A DNA stretch of 64,000 nucleotides from positions 1 to 64,000 of the forward strand of contig CALUXU010000012.1 in NCBI GenBank assembly GCA_944324825.1, written 5' to 3'. The notes below the pieces were generated by a model, which saw nothing but the letters and a program-made list of their open reading frames with translations, ran no database searches and was not told where the DNA came from. The stretch comes from Candidatus Gastranaerophilales bacterium (lineage in GTDB: Bacteria; Cyanobacteriota; Vampirovibrionia; Gastranaerophilales; Gastranaerophilaceae). The translations under genes were made by a program, and so were the position numbers. Positions 52,318 to 62,641 of this stretch are shown here, piece after piece. The first letter of the stretch is position 1, and the number at the start of each line of letters is the position of its first letter.

Positions 52318-53640
52318 ATGAAACGAATAAAATTTTACATGTTACTAATTCTGGCGAAATTTTTATCATTAATGATAAAAATGCACGGAAAATCATCCGG
52401 AACATCGTTTATTGGATTAATTACACTAAAAATTGAACCGAATTTTCTTAAAGAAGTTTCAAAATACATGAAACAATGTATAACAGTAACAGGTACTAAC
52501 GGCAAAACAACCACCTCCGGAATATTATCACATCTTATACAAAACACAAAGCATACTGTATTACATAACGAAAAAGGTGCTAATATGCTGACAGGTATTG
52601 CTAATACATTTGTTCTGGGAATATCACCTTTCAAACGTTATGATTATGCAGTACTTGAATCAGATGAAGCATATTTGTCAAAACTATATGACAATATAAA
52701 ATCAGACTACCTTGTAGTCACAAACTTATTCCGCGACCAACTGGACAGATACGGAGAGCTCAGTACCACAGCTAAAAAAATTCAAAATGCCATTGATAAA
52801 AACAGGAATCTGCAATTAATACTCAATGCAGATGATCCGATGGTTGTAAATTTCAGACCGCTGGGAGATAAAAAGCCTATTTTCTACGGCTTCAACAGTG
52901 TTACATATAATAATAAAAACATCGAATCAAAAGCGCCGATGGAAACATTAAACTGTCCTTGGTGCGGAGAGCCATTAAAATACGAGAGCAGATTTTATGC
53001 GCAACAAGGTCATTATTATTGCGACTGCGGATATAGACGTCCGCAATGCAAGTATTCGGCAGATGTCACAATATATGATGACTATTCCGTAATAAATATG
53101 ACTGTAGATAACAAAGAATACTCATACAAAATCCCGCTCATAGGCTTATATAACGCATATAATGCTCTTGCTGCGATTGCAGTTTCTTTTGAATTAGGGA
53201 TAACAGATATTCAAAAGGCATTGACAACCTTTAAAACCACATTTGGGAGAAGCGAAATAAGAGAAATTAACGGAAGAAAAGCCATCATACAACTTATCAA
53301 AAATCCTACCGGAGCAAGTGAAGTATTAAAAACCGTTGACTTTGATTCCAATATACTTATCATCATAAACGATAATTATGCAGACGGCAGAGATGTTTCC
53401 TGGTTATGGGATACTGATTTTGAATTATTGAAAGATGCCAAGAAAACAATTATAACTTCGGGAACAAGGGCATACGATATGGCTGTAAGATTAAAATATG
53501 CCGAAATTGATAATGTCAAAGTAATACCAAATATTGATAAGGCAGTAAAATATGTCAGTACAAATACCGACAACAGTAATATAACAATATTGCCGACGTA
53601 CACAGCATTACTTCATTTAAATGAAAAAGGAGAGAAATAA
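52318..53640 (+). CDS. murT: lipid II isoglutaminyl synthase subunit MurT
   Basis: 440-aa Mur-ligase-fold protein. The ATP P-loop TVTGTNGKTTTSG is at about residues 57-69. A Cys4 zinc ribbon (CPWCGEPLKY...YYCDCGYRRP, from about residue 213) is inserted in the middle domain. The C-terminal DUF1727 carries NDNYADGRDVSWLWD with the catalytic Asp. MurT with the amidotransferase GatD amidates the D-Glu of lipid II. GatD is normally the next gene, but here pdxJ is. I start at the ATG with GGAG upstream. Confidence 0.9.
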   Translation: MKRIKFYMLLILAKFLSLMIKMHGKSSGTSFIGLITLKIEPNFLKEVSKYMKQCITVTGTNGKTTTSGILSHLIQNTKHTVLHNEKGANMLTGIANTFVLGISPFKRYDYAVLESDEAYLSKLYDNIKSDYLVVTNLFRDQLDRYGELSTTAKKIQNAIDKNRNLQLILNADDPMVVNFRPLGDKKPIFYGFNSVTYNNKNIESKAPMETLNCPWCGEPLKYESRFYAQQGHYYCDCGYRRPQCKYSADVTIYDDYSVINMTVDNKEYSYKIPLIGLYNAYNALAAIAVSFELGITDIQKALTTFKTTFGRSEIREINGRKAIIQLIKNPTGASEVLKTVDFDSNILIIINDNYADGRDVSWLWDTDFELLKDAKKTIITSGTRAYDMAVRLKYAEIDNVKVIPNIDKAVKYVSTNTDNSNITILPTYTALLHLNEKGEK

Positions 53641-53641
53641 A

Positions 53642-54358
53642 ATGCTATTAGGAGTTAATATCGATCACGTTGCGACACTCAGAAATGCAAGAGGCGGCAT
53701 TGAACCGAATGTGCTTACGGCGGCAAGATTTTGTATGGATTTAGGTGCATCATCAATTACAACACATTTAAGAGAAGACAGACGGCATATTAAAGATTCA
53801 GATGTTCAGTCAATCAGAGCATTACCTAAAGTTCGTTTAAATCTTGAGATGGCAATGACAGACGAAATGCAGGATATAGCATTACACTTAAGACCTCATG
53901 CCGTTTGTATAGTTCCGGAAAAAAGACAGGAACTCACAACAGAAGGGGGCCTTGATGTTGCTGGACAATTAGATAGAGCAACAGAATTTGTAAAACCACT
54001 GGTTGAAAGAGGAATTGAAGTAAGTATGTTTATAGATCCTGATATTGCACAAGTTTCCGCTGCATACAAAGCAGGAGCGCCTTTTATTGAAATGCATACC
54101 GGCAGATACTCCGAAGATTTCGGAACAGAAAGAGAAGAGGAATCTTTCCAAGCTCTTAAAGGTGCTGCGGCATTTGCACAAACCCTAGGATTAAAAGTAA
54201 ATGCAGGTCACGGATTAAACTACGAAAACGTTAAACGAATGCACGAAATACCTGATCTTGTAGAACTTAACATCGGACATAGCATTATTGCAAGAGCAGT
54301 ATTTGTAGGGCTACCACAAGCAGTTAAAGAAATGAAAGAACTTGTTGAGGGGAAATAA
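53642..54358 (+). CDS. pdxJ: pyridoxine 5'-phosphate synthase
   Basis: 238-aa TIM barrel that condenses 3-amino-2-oxopropyl phosphate with deoxyxylulose 5-phosphate in de novo vitamin B6 synthesis. LGVNIDHVATLRNARGG, TTHLREDRRHI, CIVPEKRQELTTEGGLD, FIEMHTGRYSE and VNAGHGLNYENV are the family motifs. It lies one base after murT, with GGAG for the start. Confidence 0.95.
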   Translation: MLLGVNIDHVATLRNARGGIEPNVLTAARFCMDLGASSITTHLREDRRHIKDSDVQSIRALPKVRLNLEMAMTDEMQDIALHLRPHAVCIVPEKRQELTTEGGLDVAGQLDRATEFVKPLVERGIEVSMFIDPDIAQVSAAYKAGAPFIEMHTGRYSEDFGTEREEESFQALKGAAAFAQTLGLKVNAGHGLNYENVKRMHEIPDLVELNIGHSIIARAVFVGLPQAVKEMKELVEGK

Positions 54359-54359
54359 A

Positions 54360-54674
54360 ATGAAATCAAAAGAAGAAGTTGTAAAAGAAATGCAGCTTGT
54401 CGTTGAACAAATGAAAAAAGATGATATTGAAGATAATCCGGAATCAGAAAATGAGTTTTTCCAATGCGATGCCTGCGGAGAAGAAGCCTGTCTTGCAGGT
54501 TCAATTCAATACGGGAATTACAGACTGTGCAATAACTGCGTCCTGTTAGCAGAAGTCGGATTTGAACTTGGACAAATAAAAAATATACAAGAACTTATAG
54601 ATGCCATGGAGGACAAACGTCTTGAAAGTGATTGCAACTATATTAAACAAGAAGAAAACCGATTAAATAATTAA
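54360..54674 (+). CDS. small zinc-ribbon protein
   Basis: 104-aa acidic protein with CDACGEEAC...LCNNC (two CxxC-type knuckles about 25 residues apart), suggesting one structural Zn2+. The flanks are helical and charged. The family is not recognised. It is directly coupled to pdxJ (one-base gap) as third gene of murT-pdxJ-, and is followed by a terminator. Confidence 0.7.
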   Translation: MKSKEEVVKEMQLVVEQMKKDDIEDNPESENEFFQCDACGEEACLAGSIQYGNYRLCNNCVLLAEVGFELGQIKNIQELIDAMEDKRLESDCNYIKQEENRLNN

Positions 54675-54693
54675 GCGATAAAATCAAAACTAA

Positions 54694-54733
54694 AAAAATG
54701 TTTTACATATGTTAAATGTAAAACATTTTTTAC
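54694..54733 (+). terminator. terminator after the murT-pdxJ operon
   Basis: A 15-bp perfect stem (54694-54708 with 54716-54730; arm AAAAATGTTTTACAT), 7-nt loop and T-run. It is also usable by the convergent serS transcript. Confidence 0.85.
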
Positions 54734-54751
54734 ATATTCAATAATAATTTA

Positions 54752-56017
54752 TTACAACCTGTCAAACCCTGTATATTTTCTTAAAACTTCAGGAATAATA
54801 ACAGAGCCGTCAGCCTGTTGGAAGTTTTCGATTATTGCAGCAAAAGTTCTACCAACAGCAAGACCTGAACCGTTGATTGTATGAACAAATTGTGTTTTTC
54901 CGGTAGCCTTATCTCTATATCTGATGTTTGCACGTCTTGCCTGATAATCACCGTAATTTGAACAGCTTGAAATTTCTTTATAATTATTATAAGAAGGCAT
55001 CCAAACCTCTAAATCAAAACATTTGTTAGCCGAAAAACCAATATCAGAGGTACATAAAGCAACTCTTCTATAAGGCAAGCCCAATAATTGAAGCATTCTT
55101 TCACCATCCTGTGTCAATTTTTCATGTTCTTCCGGACTTGTTTGAGGGGTACATAATTTTACCATCTCAACTTTATTAAACTGGTGAACTCTAATCAGCC
55201 CTCTTGTATCTTTACCGGCTGAACCTGCCTCACGTCTAAAACAAGGAGTATATGCAGTCATATATTTAGGCAAATCATCCTCAGATAAAATTTCTCCGGC
55301 ATAAATATTTGTAACTGGAACTTCTGCCGTCGGAATCAAGTATAAATCTTCATCAACACATTTATACATATCCTCTTTAAACTTAGGAAGCTGACCTGTA
55401 CCGGTCATTGTTGCAGCATTTGCCATAAATGGAGGCAATATTTCTTCATAACCTTCATTTTCTGTATGCTGGTCAAGGAAGAAATTAATAATAGCTCTCT
55501 CCAATCTTGCACCTTTTCCTCTATAAAGCGTAAATCTTGATTGGGAAAGCTTAACTCCGCGTTCAAAATCAACCAGATTTTTTTCCTCGCATATATCCCA
55601 GTGAGCTTTGTATTCAAAATCAAATTTTGTAGGCTCTCCCCATCTTGAAACTTCAACATTATAATCTTCTGTAGGACCTATCGGTGTAGTTTCATCAGGA
55701 ATATTTGGGATATGAAGAAGTAAATTTCTTTGCGAATTATCAAGCTCTATCTGTTTTTCTTCCAACTCTTTTATCTTATCACCCAAAGCGCGAACTTCTT
55801 CTTGAATGGCATCTGTGTTTTCACCATTTTTCTTCATCATACCAATCTTTTGAGAATCATTCTTACGCTTTGCTCTTAATTCATCAGCTTCAGTTTGAAC
55901 TTTTCTTCTTTCCTCGTCTATTTTTAAAACCTCATCTATCGATAAGTCAGGGGAACGTCTTTGTAATAATTCATTAATTTTATCAGGATTCTCTCTAATA
56001 AGTTTAATATCTAACAT
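54752..56017 (-). CDS. serS: seryl-tRNA synthetase
   Basis: 421-aa class II synthetase. The N-terminal tRNA-binding coiled coil spans about residues 25-105. Motif 2 is [21 protein letters not shown], and motif 3 is [16 protein letters not shown]. The length is that of bacterial SerS. AAAGGG precedes the start. There is no T-box leader in the 70-bp upstream gap. Confidence 0.95.
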   Translation of the reverse strand: MLDIKLIRENPDKINELLQRRSPDLSIDEVLKIDEERRKVQTEADELRAKRKNDSQKIGMMKKNGENTDAIQEEVRALGDKIKELEEKQIELDNSQRNLLLHIPNIPDETTPIGPTEDYNVEVSRWGEPTKFDFEYKAHWDICEEKNLVDFERGVKLSQSRFTLYRGKGARLERAIINFFLDQHTENEGYEEILPPFMANAATMTGTGQLPKFKEDMYKCVDEDLYLIPTAEVPVTNIYAGEILSEDDLPKYMTAYTPCFRREAGSAGKDTRGLIRVHQFNKVEMVKLCTPQTSPEEHEKLTQDGERMLQLLGLPYRRVALCTSDIGFSANKCFDLEVWMPSYNNYKEISSCSNYGDYQARRANIRYRDKATGKTQFVHTINGSGLAVGRTFAAIIENFQQADGSVIIPEVLRKYTGFDRL

Positions 56018-56085
56018 GTTTATACCCTTTCTTATCTAAATACAACTAAGATAATTTTATATTAAACATATCAGACAATCAAACA

Positions 56086-57654
56086 CTAATCATCCGGATA
56101 AGAGAAGAAATTATGTAAACATCTGATACATTTATTGTTATAATATCTTTTCTTCACAACTGGTTTCTTTTTAGGTTCAACTGCAACAGGCTGTTTTTCA
56201 GTATTTACGGGTTCTACCTTTTGAGCCTTTACCTCTTTTTGAACAGATTTAGTCTTATCTTTCTCAAGCTCAACAGAACCTGCTACAATATTCTTACCTA
56301 TAGCCTTTTCTAAATTTGCACGAGCAGTATTGTATTCATACAAAGTATTATTATACTCCATTCTAGCATTAGCATATTGTACTTGCGCCTCTTTTAATTC
56401 CACAGGATTTCCCACCCCGACAGAATAACGTCCAAAGGATAAATCATAATTTTCTTTAGCCTGTTTTACCTGCAAAGTTGATACAGGTATTTTATTTTTC
56501 TTTTCTATTAAATTATAAAACGCATTCTGTATCTCTAAATATATATCATTTTGTGTTTGATGCGAATTAGCAATTTCTTTTGTATGTTGAGTTTGAGCTT
56601 CCTTAATCTGATTACGAATAAGCATGCCGTTAACAGTAGGAAAATTTAAATATGCACCAATATTATAACCATAATTAGAAGTAAAAGACTTACCACCTAT
56701 TGAATAATTTGCATCAAATTGTAATTGAGGATACCAAGCTTTTTTAGATAATTTTACATTCTGATTTGCAGTCTGAACTTTCACTAAAGCTAATTTATAA
56801 TCCGGCCTTGATTCTTTTGCAATATCCACAGCCTGTGTCAAAGTTAAATCGCAAGGGTTATATTTTAAGTGATCCAAAATATTATACTTATTCATATAAG
56901 GCAGCCCCATTGCATTATTTAACTGTGCCATAGCAATATCCACAGCATTTTCAGCCTGAATGAGCGTTAATTTTGCATTACTCAAATTAACCTCTGCAAT
57001 CGTTACATCAACTTTTGGATTCGTACCAGCTTCATAAAAAGCTTTTGCCTGTTCGTAGAATTTTTCATACTGTTCAACTGTTTCCTCCGCAACCTTCTCT
57101 TGTTCATATGCAAGAAGAACATTATAATATGCATTTTTTACATCTCTTAAAACAGTATTAACCGTTTCAGTTAATGTTATTTTATACTGTTCGTTTTCCA
57201 ACTTACGGATAGTCACGGTATTTTGCGTTACACCAAAGTCATACAGCATCTCGGAAACAGAAATTGTACCCAATACATAATAGTTAAATACAAGGTTCCT
57301 ATTGAATACATCTGATAATTGCAGCTGTTTGATTCTTGTATAACCGGTTTGCCAGCTGATAGACGGAAACCAATTTGACCATGCCTGTTTGATTCTGTAA
57401 TCAGATGCAAACACATCCTGTATTGCCGCCTGTATTTTTGGATTATTACCTAATGCAAACTTCAAACAATCTTCAAGGTTTACATCTATATACTTTGTGA
57501 CACTGCCTTCTATAACAAAATCATCTTTTTTCCCCGGCTGAACCATATTAGAATCCGGATACTCGGTCTTATCTATCGTATTCCCAATTTCAGCAGAAAA
57601 TACAGGTGATGAGAAAAATATAAACAATAATAAAAAGCTTATTAATTTTTTCAT
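56086..57654 (-). CDS. TolC-like outer-membrane efflux protein
   Basis: 522-aa protein with a signal peptide (MKKLISFLLLFIFFSSPVFS) and two OEP repeats forming the trimeric outer-membrane channel (DCLKFALGNNPKIQAAI, QAVDIAKESRPDYKLAL). It has an unusual C-terminal tail of Pro/Lys-rich linker then CIRCLHNFFSYPDD. It lies downstream of the RND pump with a TAATG overlap. It completes a tripartite exporter. Confidence 0.9.
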   Translation of the reverse strand: MKKLISFLLLFIFFSSPVFSAEIGNTIDKTEYPDSNMVQPGKKDDFVIEGSVTKYIDVNLEDCLKFALGNNPKIQAAIQDVFASDYRIKQAWSNWFPSISWQTGYTRIKQLQLSDVFNRNLVFNYYVLGTISVSEMLYDFGVTQNTVTIRKLENEQYKITLTETVNTVLRDVKNAYYNVLLAYEQEKVAEETVEQYEKFYEQAKAFYEAGTNPKVDVTIAEVNLSNAKLTLIQAENAVDIAMAQLNNAMGLPYMNKYNILDHLKYNPCDLTLTQAVDIAKESRPDYKLALVKVQTANQNVKLSKKAWYPQLQFDANYSIGGKSFTSNYGYNIGAYLNFPTVNGMLIRNQIKEAQTQHTKEIANSHQTQNDIYLEIQNAFYNLIEKKNKIPVSTLQVKQAKENYDLSFGRYSVGVGNPVELKEAQVQYANARMEYNNTLYEYNTARANLEKAIGKNIVAGSVELEKDKTKSVQKEVKAQKVEPVNTEKQPVAVEPKKKPVVKKRYYNNKCIRCLHNFFSYPDD

Positions 57655-60600
57655 TATGATTTACCCCTTCTCATCTCTTTAATTTTGTCAATCAATTTCT
57701 TTATTAAATCACCGCCGAATATTCTTACAACATTTGCAACTTTTTTCACGCCATCCGCATAATACCATTCCTTCATAACATTAATCATTACGAAGAATGC
57801 AGGAACCAAGATACTACCAATACAAGATACAGCAATCATACCACCAAATACAGTCATACCGATTGAATGACGACTGCCGGCACCTGCACCATGAGCAAAA
57901 ACCAAAGGCAGCAACCCTAAAATAAATGCAATGTTCGTCATCATAACGGCTCTGAACCTCAGTTTTGCTGCCTCCATCGCAGCATCTATATAATTCATGC
58001 CCTCTTTTTCCATCGCATCTTTTGCAAACTCAACAATCAAAATAGCCTGTTTTGTACCTAAACCAACTAACATTACAAGCCCAATCTGAGCATATATATC
58101 CAGAGCATAACCTGATATATATTGGAAGAACAGTGCACCAACCAATGCAACCGGAGATATAAGCATTACAGCAATTGGTAACGTCCAGCTTTCATACAAT
58201 GCAACCAGGAATAAATATACAAACGTTAATGCCATTGCCAAAATAGGTCCAATCTGACCGGCAGATTGTTTTTCCTGTAAAGAAGTACCTGACCAACTGT
58301 AACTCATATCTTTAGGAAGAAGTTTATCAGATAACATCTCCATCTCTTCCATTGCTTGACCTGAACTTATATTATTTCTAGGCGTACCATTTATTGTAAC
58401 TGACGGATACATATTATATCTTGTAATAGTATAAGGCCCAATTACATTTTCTGTATGAACAACAGCTGTCAATGGCACCATTGTACCTGTTTTATTACGA
58501 ACATAAAGTTTACTTAAATCTGATGGTTTTACACGATATGGTGCATCAGCCTGAATATAAACACGATATACACGGCCAAACTTATTAAAGTCATTTATAT
58601 AAGTAGAACCTAGAAAGTTTGATAAAGTATTATAAATATCGGTAATTTCAACTCCTTGCGCCATTGCCTTTTCTTCATCAATTACAATCTTTAACTGAGG
58701 TAATGAAGCCGAATAAGTTGTAAACAATTTTTGGAACATCGGATCCTTTGATGCTTCAGTAATAAATTCTTTACTTACATTAAATAATTCTTCAGGAGAT
58801 CTGTCCCCCATATCCAATAGACGATACTCAAATCCACCAAACATACTCATACCGGAAATGGAAGCAGGCGGGAAGGTCGCAACAGTTGCTTCAGTGAAAT
58901 TAGCAAACATTTGACCTATTTGACGCTGGATTGATTCCATAGATAATGAAGCCTTCTTACGTTTTGACCAATCATCTAACTGTGAAACAATAAGCACGGT
59001 ATTTTCACCTGAATAACCAGCTACTTCCAAAGTACTTTCTACTCCTGGAATCTTTGATATTTTTTCTGCAACTTCAGCACCTACTTTGTCACTTCTAGAA
59101 ACAGATGCACCATCAGGAAGCTGCAACTGAGTAAATAATGCACCTTTATCTTCCGTAGGTAAAAATCCTTTCGGAATAATAAAGAACATAAACAGGATAA
59201 ATATAAATACCCATATCAAAAATTTCAATGTCTTTTTAGGTGAGGATACAAAATAATGTACCGCTCGCAAATATCCTTCTCGAACAGATAAGAACCAGTC
59301 ATCAAATTTTTGTATAAATTCAAAATCAGCCTTTTCTGAGCCTTCCTGCAATATAATAGAACATAATGCAGGAGATAAAGTTAACGCAACAACCGTAGAC
59401 AAGCCGATGGAAGTTGCCAGACATAAAGCAAACTGCCTGAACATTTGACCTGTAATACCAGTCATAAATGATACAGGAACAAATACTGCCATCAATACAA
59501 GTGAAGTTGCAACAACCGCACCAAATACTTCTTCCATTGTAATTTCAGTAGCTTCCTTAGGTGATTTGCCATCCTGAATATGCCGCTGCGTATTTTCTAA
59601 TACAACAATAGCATCGTCAACAACCAGACCTACAGCTAGTACTAACCCGAATAATATTAGCAGGTTAATTGAAAACCCAAACATTCCCATAAAGATAAAT
59701 ACACCGATTAACGATACCGGTATCGCACAGAATGGAATAAACGCAGAACGGAAAGTTCCCAAAAACAAATAAGTAACAATACTAACCAAAAGTACTGCCA
59801 AACCAATTGCACTAATAACTTCATGAATTGATTCACGTACGAATTTTGTATCATCATATTGAACTGCGTAAGTAATATCCGCCGGGAATTTCTTACTCAA
59901 TACCTCCATCTTAGCCTTAATTCTATTAACCAAATCTATTGAATTTGCATCAGGAAGCTGAGTAATAGAAAGCATTGCGTTATTCTTACCTGCAACTCTT
60001 GATATAGAGGTATAACTATTAGCACCTAATTCAACTCTTGCAACATCTTTTATTTTTACGTTTGAACCATTCGGATTCGCTTTGACAACAATATTTTCAA
60101 ATTCTTCAACATCCTTCAAACGTCCTTTTGTACGCAAAGTATATTTCAATACCTGAGGATCCGTCATCGGTTCAACACCCAAGTTACCGGCAGGAGTTTG
60201 AACGTTTTGAGCAGCAATTGCATTCTGAATATCAGTAGATGAAATATTCATACTTGCCATTTTTTCAGGGTTTAACCATATACGCATTGAATACTCACCC
60301 GCACCAAATACATTAACTTCAGCAACCCCATTTGTTCTTGCAATTTCATCTTTTAAATATAATGTCGCATAGTTTGCCAAATACAATGAATCATATGTTC
60401 CATGAGGAGATTTAACAGACATCATCAAACACCCCGGGCCACCGGTAGATTTTTTAACCGTTAAACCGTAACGCCTAACCTCTTCCGGCAATCGAGGAGT
60501 AACTAATTGAAGCTGGTTCTGAACATTAACCAGCGCCATATCAGGATCTGTCCCAACCTCAAAATAAATGGTCAATTTATAAGAATCATTTCTTGAATCA

Positions 60601-60842
60601 GATGACATATAAATCATGTCTTCAACACCGTTCAACTGAAGTTCTACAGGTGCCGCAATCGTTGATGCAATAACGTCAGAACTCGCCCCGCTGTATGTTG
60701 CAGATACAATAACCTGCGGAGGTGTAATTGACGGATATTCTTCTACAGGAAGATGGGTCATAGCAATAAGCCCCGCAAGTATAATTACGAGGGAGATAAT
60801 TATTGCCAACTTTGGCCTTCTTACAAATAAATTACCCGCCAT
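57654..60842 (-). CDS. RND efflux transporter (HAE1/AcrB family)
   Basis: 1,062-aa inner-membrane proton-driven pump. TM1 and TM2 flank the porter domain, and the proton-relay motif GLVVDDAIVVLENTQRH (two Asp in TM4) is present. LDIYAQIGLVMLVGLGTKQAILIVEFA in TM10 carries the matching Lys. It probably exports drugs, bile-like amphiphiles or dyes. It overlaps both neighbours by one base (TAATG). Confidence 0.95.
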   Translation of the reverse strand: MAGNLFVRRPKLAIIISLVIILAGLIAMTHLPVEEYPSITPPQVIVSATYSGASSDVIASTIAAPVELQLNGVEDMIYMSSDSRNDSYKLTIYFEVGTDPDMALVNVQNQLQLVTPRLPEEVRRYGLTVKKSTGGPGCLMMSVKSPHGTYDSLYLANYATLYLKDEIARTNGVAEVNVFGAGEYSMRIWLNPEKMASMNISSTDIQNAIAAQNVQTPAGNLGVEPMTDPQVLKYTLRTKGRLKDVEEFENIVVKANPNGSNVKIKDVARVELGANSYTSISRVAGKNNAMLSITQLPDANSIDLVNRIKAKMEVLSKKFPADITYAVQYDDTKFVRESIHEVISAIGLAVLLVSIVTYLFLGTFRSAFIPFCAIPVSLIGVFIFMGMFGFSINLLILFGLVLAVGLVVDDAIVVLENTQRHIQDGKSPKEATEITMEEVFGAVVATSLVLMAVFVPVSFMTGITGQMFRQFALCLATSIGLSTVVALTLSPALCSIILQEGSEKADFEFIQKFDDWFLSVREGYLRAVHYFVSSPKKTLKFLIWVFIFILFMFFIIPKGFLPTEDKGALFTQLQLPDGASVSRSDKVGAEVAEKISKIPGVESTLEVAGYSGENTVLIVSQLDDWSKRKKASLSMESIQRQIGQMFANFTEATVATFPPASISGMSMFGGFEYRLLDMGDRSPEELFNVSKEFITEASKDPMFQKLFTTYSASLPQLKIVIDEEKAMAQGVEITDIYNTLSNFLGSTYINDFNKFGRVYRVYIQADAPYRVKPSDLSKLYVRNKTGTMVPLTAVVHTENVIGPYTITRYNMYPSVTINGTPRNNISSGQAMEEMEMLSDKLLPKDMSYSWSGTSLQEKQSAGQIGPILAMALTFVYLFLVALYESWTLPIAVMLISPVALVGALFFQYISGYALDIYAQIGLVMLVGLGTKQAILIVEFAKDAMEKEGMNYIDAAMEAAKLRFRAVMMTNIAFILGLLPLVFAHGAGAGSRHSIGMTVFGGMIAVSCIGSILVPAFFVMINVMKEWYYADGVKKVANVVRIFGGDLIKKLIDKIKEMRRGKS

Positions 60843-62041
60843 TATTTTTTACCCTTTCCAAATAACTTATTCTTAATTTTTTGGAAAATATTTTGTTTTA
60901 CAACCTCTTTCTCCTGAACCTCCTGTTGTACAATTCTTACTGGAGTGCCAGGAATAACTTTTTGAATACCACTAGTTAATACCCTGTCACCAATATTCAA
61001 GCCTTCACTTACAAGTGAATAATCTCCTTCTTGACCGGAGGTTTTTATATAAACAAGTCTTGGCAAATCATCTTTATCCAGAGTATAAACATACTTACCC
61101 TCTTGATTTTCCTGAATACATTTTGACGGTATTGTAGGAACAGGAGCTGTCTTATTTGAATAAATTATTATTCTGCCAAAATCTCCGGATATAAGAGCAT
61201 CATCTTCATTCGCAAAGGTTGCACGCATCAAAATTGTACCTGTTGATTCATCCACCTTGTTATCTCTAAAATCCTGTATCCCTGGCTTATCATACTTATC
61301 ACCGCTGCTGAATACATATTCAACTTTACGGTTAACATTCGGATCCCCGTCAATTTTTGTTAATGTTGAATACTGATTAGTTTCCAGAGGGAAAGTCACA
61401 TACATTGGACGTGTACTGTAAATAGTCGTCAAGGCTCCTGAATTAATCGTCACATAGTTACCTACAGTAACTGTTATTATCCCGATTCTACCAGATACTG
61501 GAGCTTTAACTTTTGTATATGACAAATTTCTCATTGCATCACGATATGCTGTTTCTGCATAAACCGTCTGAGCACGATAAGCATCACGCTGGGACACAGC
61601 ATTATCATATTCAGCCCTTGCTATATAATCCTTTTGGACAAGCTTTTGAGCGCGCAATGCCTGCTTATCATAATATATTTGCTGCGCTCGAACTTGTTCA
61701 ACATTAGCTTTTGCCTGTTGGGCTGCAAGAGCATATTCCTGAGGTTCTATTTCAAATAGAACCTGACCAGCTTTAACATAATCACCTTCTTTGAAATAAC
61801 TCTTGGTTAAATACCCGTTAATTCTGGCATTAACCTGTATCTGAGATTTTGAAACTACTCGAGCAGGGACTTCATAACTCTTTTGTTTATCCATATAACT
61901 AACTTTTGTAACAGTTACAGGAGGTGCCAATGTAGCCTTCATCTTGTTTTGAGCAATGAAAGTCATCAATGATGTATATAAATATCTCAATAATATTGCA
62001 CCAAAAACGATACATACTATCAATATTATCTTCTTACGCAT
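60842..62041 (-). CDS. RND membrane-fusion protein (AcrA-like)
   Basis: 399-aa periplasmic adaptor with an N-terminal membrane anchor (residues 4-24). Lipoyl/barrel halves surround an alpha-hairpin (EYALAAQQAKANVEQVRAQQIYYDKQALRAQKLV). A Lys-rich C-terminal tail ends it. I start at the ATG behind GGGAGAGG rather than the GTG four codons earlier. It is the first gene of the three-gene pump operon and faces a YhcH-family gene across 174 bp. Confidence 0.92.
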   Translation of the reverse strand: MRKKIILIVCIVFGAILLRYLYTSLMTFIAQNKMKATLAPPVTVTKVSYMDKQKSYEVPARVVSKSQIQVNARINGYLTKSYFKEGDYVKAGQVLFEIEPQEYALAAQQAKANVEQVRAQQIYYDKQALRAQKLVQKDYIARAEYDNAVSQRDAYRAQTVYAETAYRDAMRNLSYTKVKAPVSGRIGIITVTVGNYVTINSGALTTIYSTRPMYVTFPLETNQYSTLTKIDGDPNVNRKVEYVFSSGDKYDKPGIQDFRDNKVDESTGTILMRATFANEDDALISGDFGRIIIYSNKTAPVPTIPSKCIQENQEGKYVYTLDKDDLPRLVYIKTSGQEGDYSLVSEGLNIGDRVLTSGIQKVIPGTPVRIVQQEVQEKEVVKQNIFQKIKNKLFGKGKK

Positions 62042-62132
62042 AACCTCTCCCACTATAATTTATATATCATGCATTATAATATAGACAAAATTAAAATCAC
62101 ATATTTAATATTTTGTAATAACATCCACATCA

Positions 62133-62162
62133 GTAGAAAATTCTACTCGTAGAATTTTCTAC
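62133..62162. promoter_or_regulatory. tandem-palindrome operator candidate for the RND operon
   Basis: Two adjacent palindromes of the form GTAGAA-NN-TTCTAC occupy 62133-62146 and 62149-62162, separated by TC. Together they also form one larger 14-bp-arm inverted repeat. They lie between the divergent RND operon and the YhcH-family gene. No regulator gene is adjacent. Confidence 0.6.
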
Positions 62163-62215
62163 CAGCATAACAAAAGAATATTTATTAGTCTATTTTTTTA
62201 TACTAAAATAATATT

Positions 62216-62641
62216 ATGAAAAATATCATTCTTAAAGAAACACCAAAACTAAGAAAAGCTATTGAATATATCAAAAATACGAATTTTAACGACATGCCGG
62301 ACGGCAAAATTGATATAGAAGATGGTATATGGGCAAACCTTCAAACATACTATACAAAAGAGGACGCATTGTTTGAAGCACACAGAAAGTATATTGATAT
62401 TCAATTCATACTCACCGGGCAAGAAAAAATAAGTGTTTGCAAATACGAAACCTGCAAAACCAATATCCCATACGATGAAAATAAAGATATTGAATTTCTA
62501 ACATCCGAAAGCTGGGATGATATTGAAATGCACACCGGAGATTTTCTTATTCTTTACCCAAGTAATGCACACAAACCATCAATAAACATTAACGGACAAC
62601 ATCATGTCAGAAAACTCGTTGTTAAAGTTCCTGTTGATTAA
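62216..62641 (+). CDS. YhcH/YjgK/YiaL family protein
   Basis: 141-aa cupin-like protein: DGIWANLQTYYTKED, FEAHRKYIDIQFILTGQE and LILYPSNAHKPSI are family signatures, with the conserved His/Glu metal site. Known members include sugar anomerases such as NanQ. There is almost no leader, as a TAAAAT box lies six bases before the ATG. It ends four bases inside the convergent secreted-protein gene. The sugar substrate is unknown here. Confidence 0.85.
   Translation: MKNIILKETPKLRKAIEYIKNTNFNDMPDGKIDIEDGIWANLQTYYTKEDALFEAHRKYIDIQFILTGQEKISVCKYETCKTNIPYDENKDIEFLTSESWDDIEMHTGDFLILYPSNAHKPSININGQHHVRKLVVKVPVD

Noticed and set aside
56018-56085. T-box leader for serS.
   Set aside because: Only about 70 bp separate it from the efflux gene and no T-box or specifier loop is visible.
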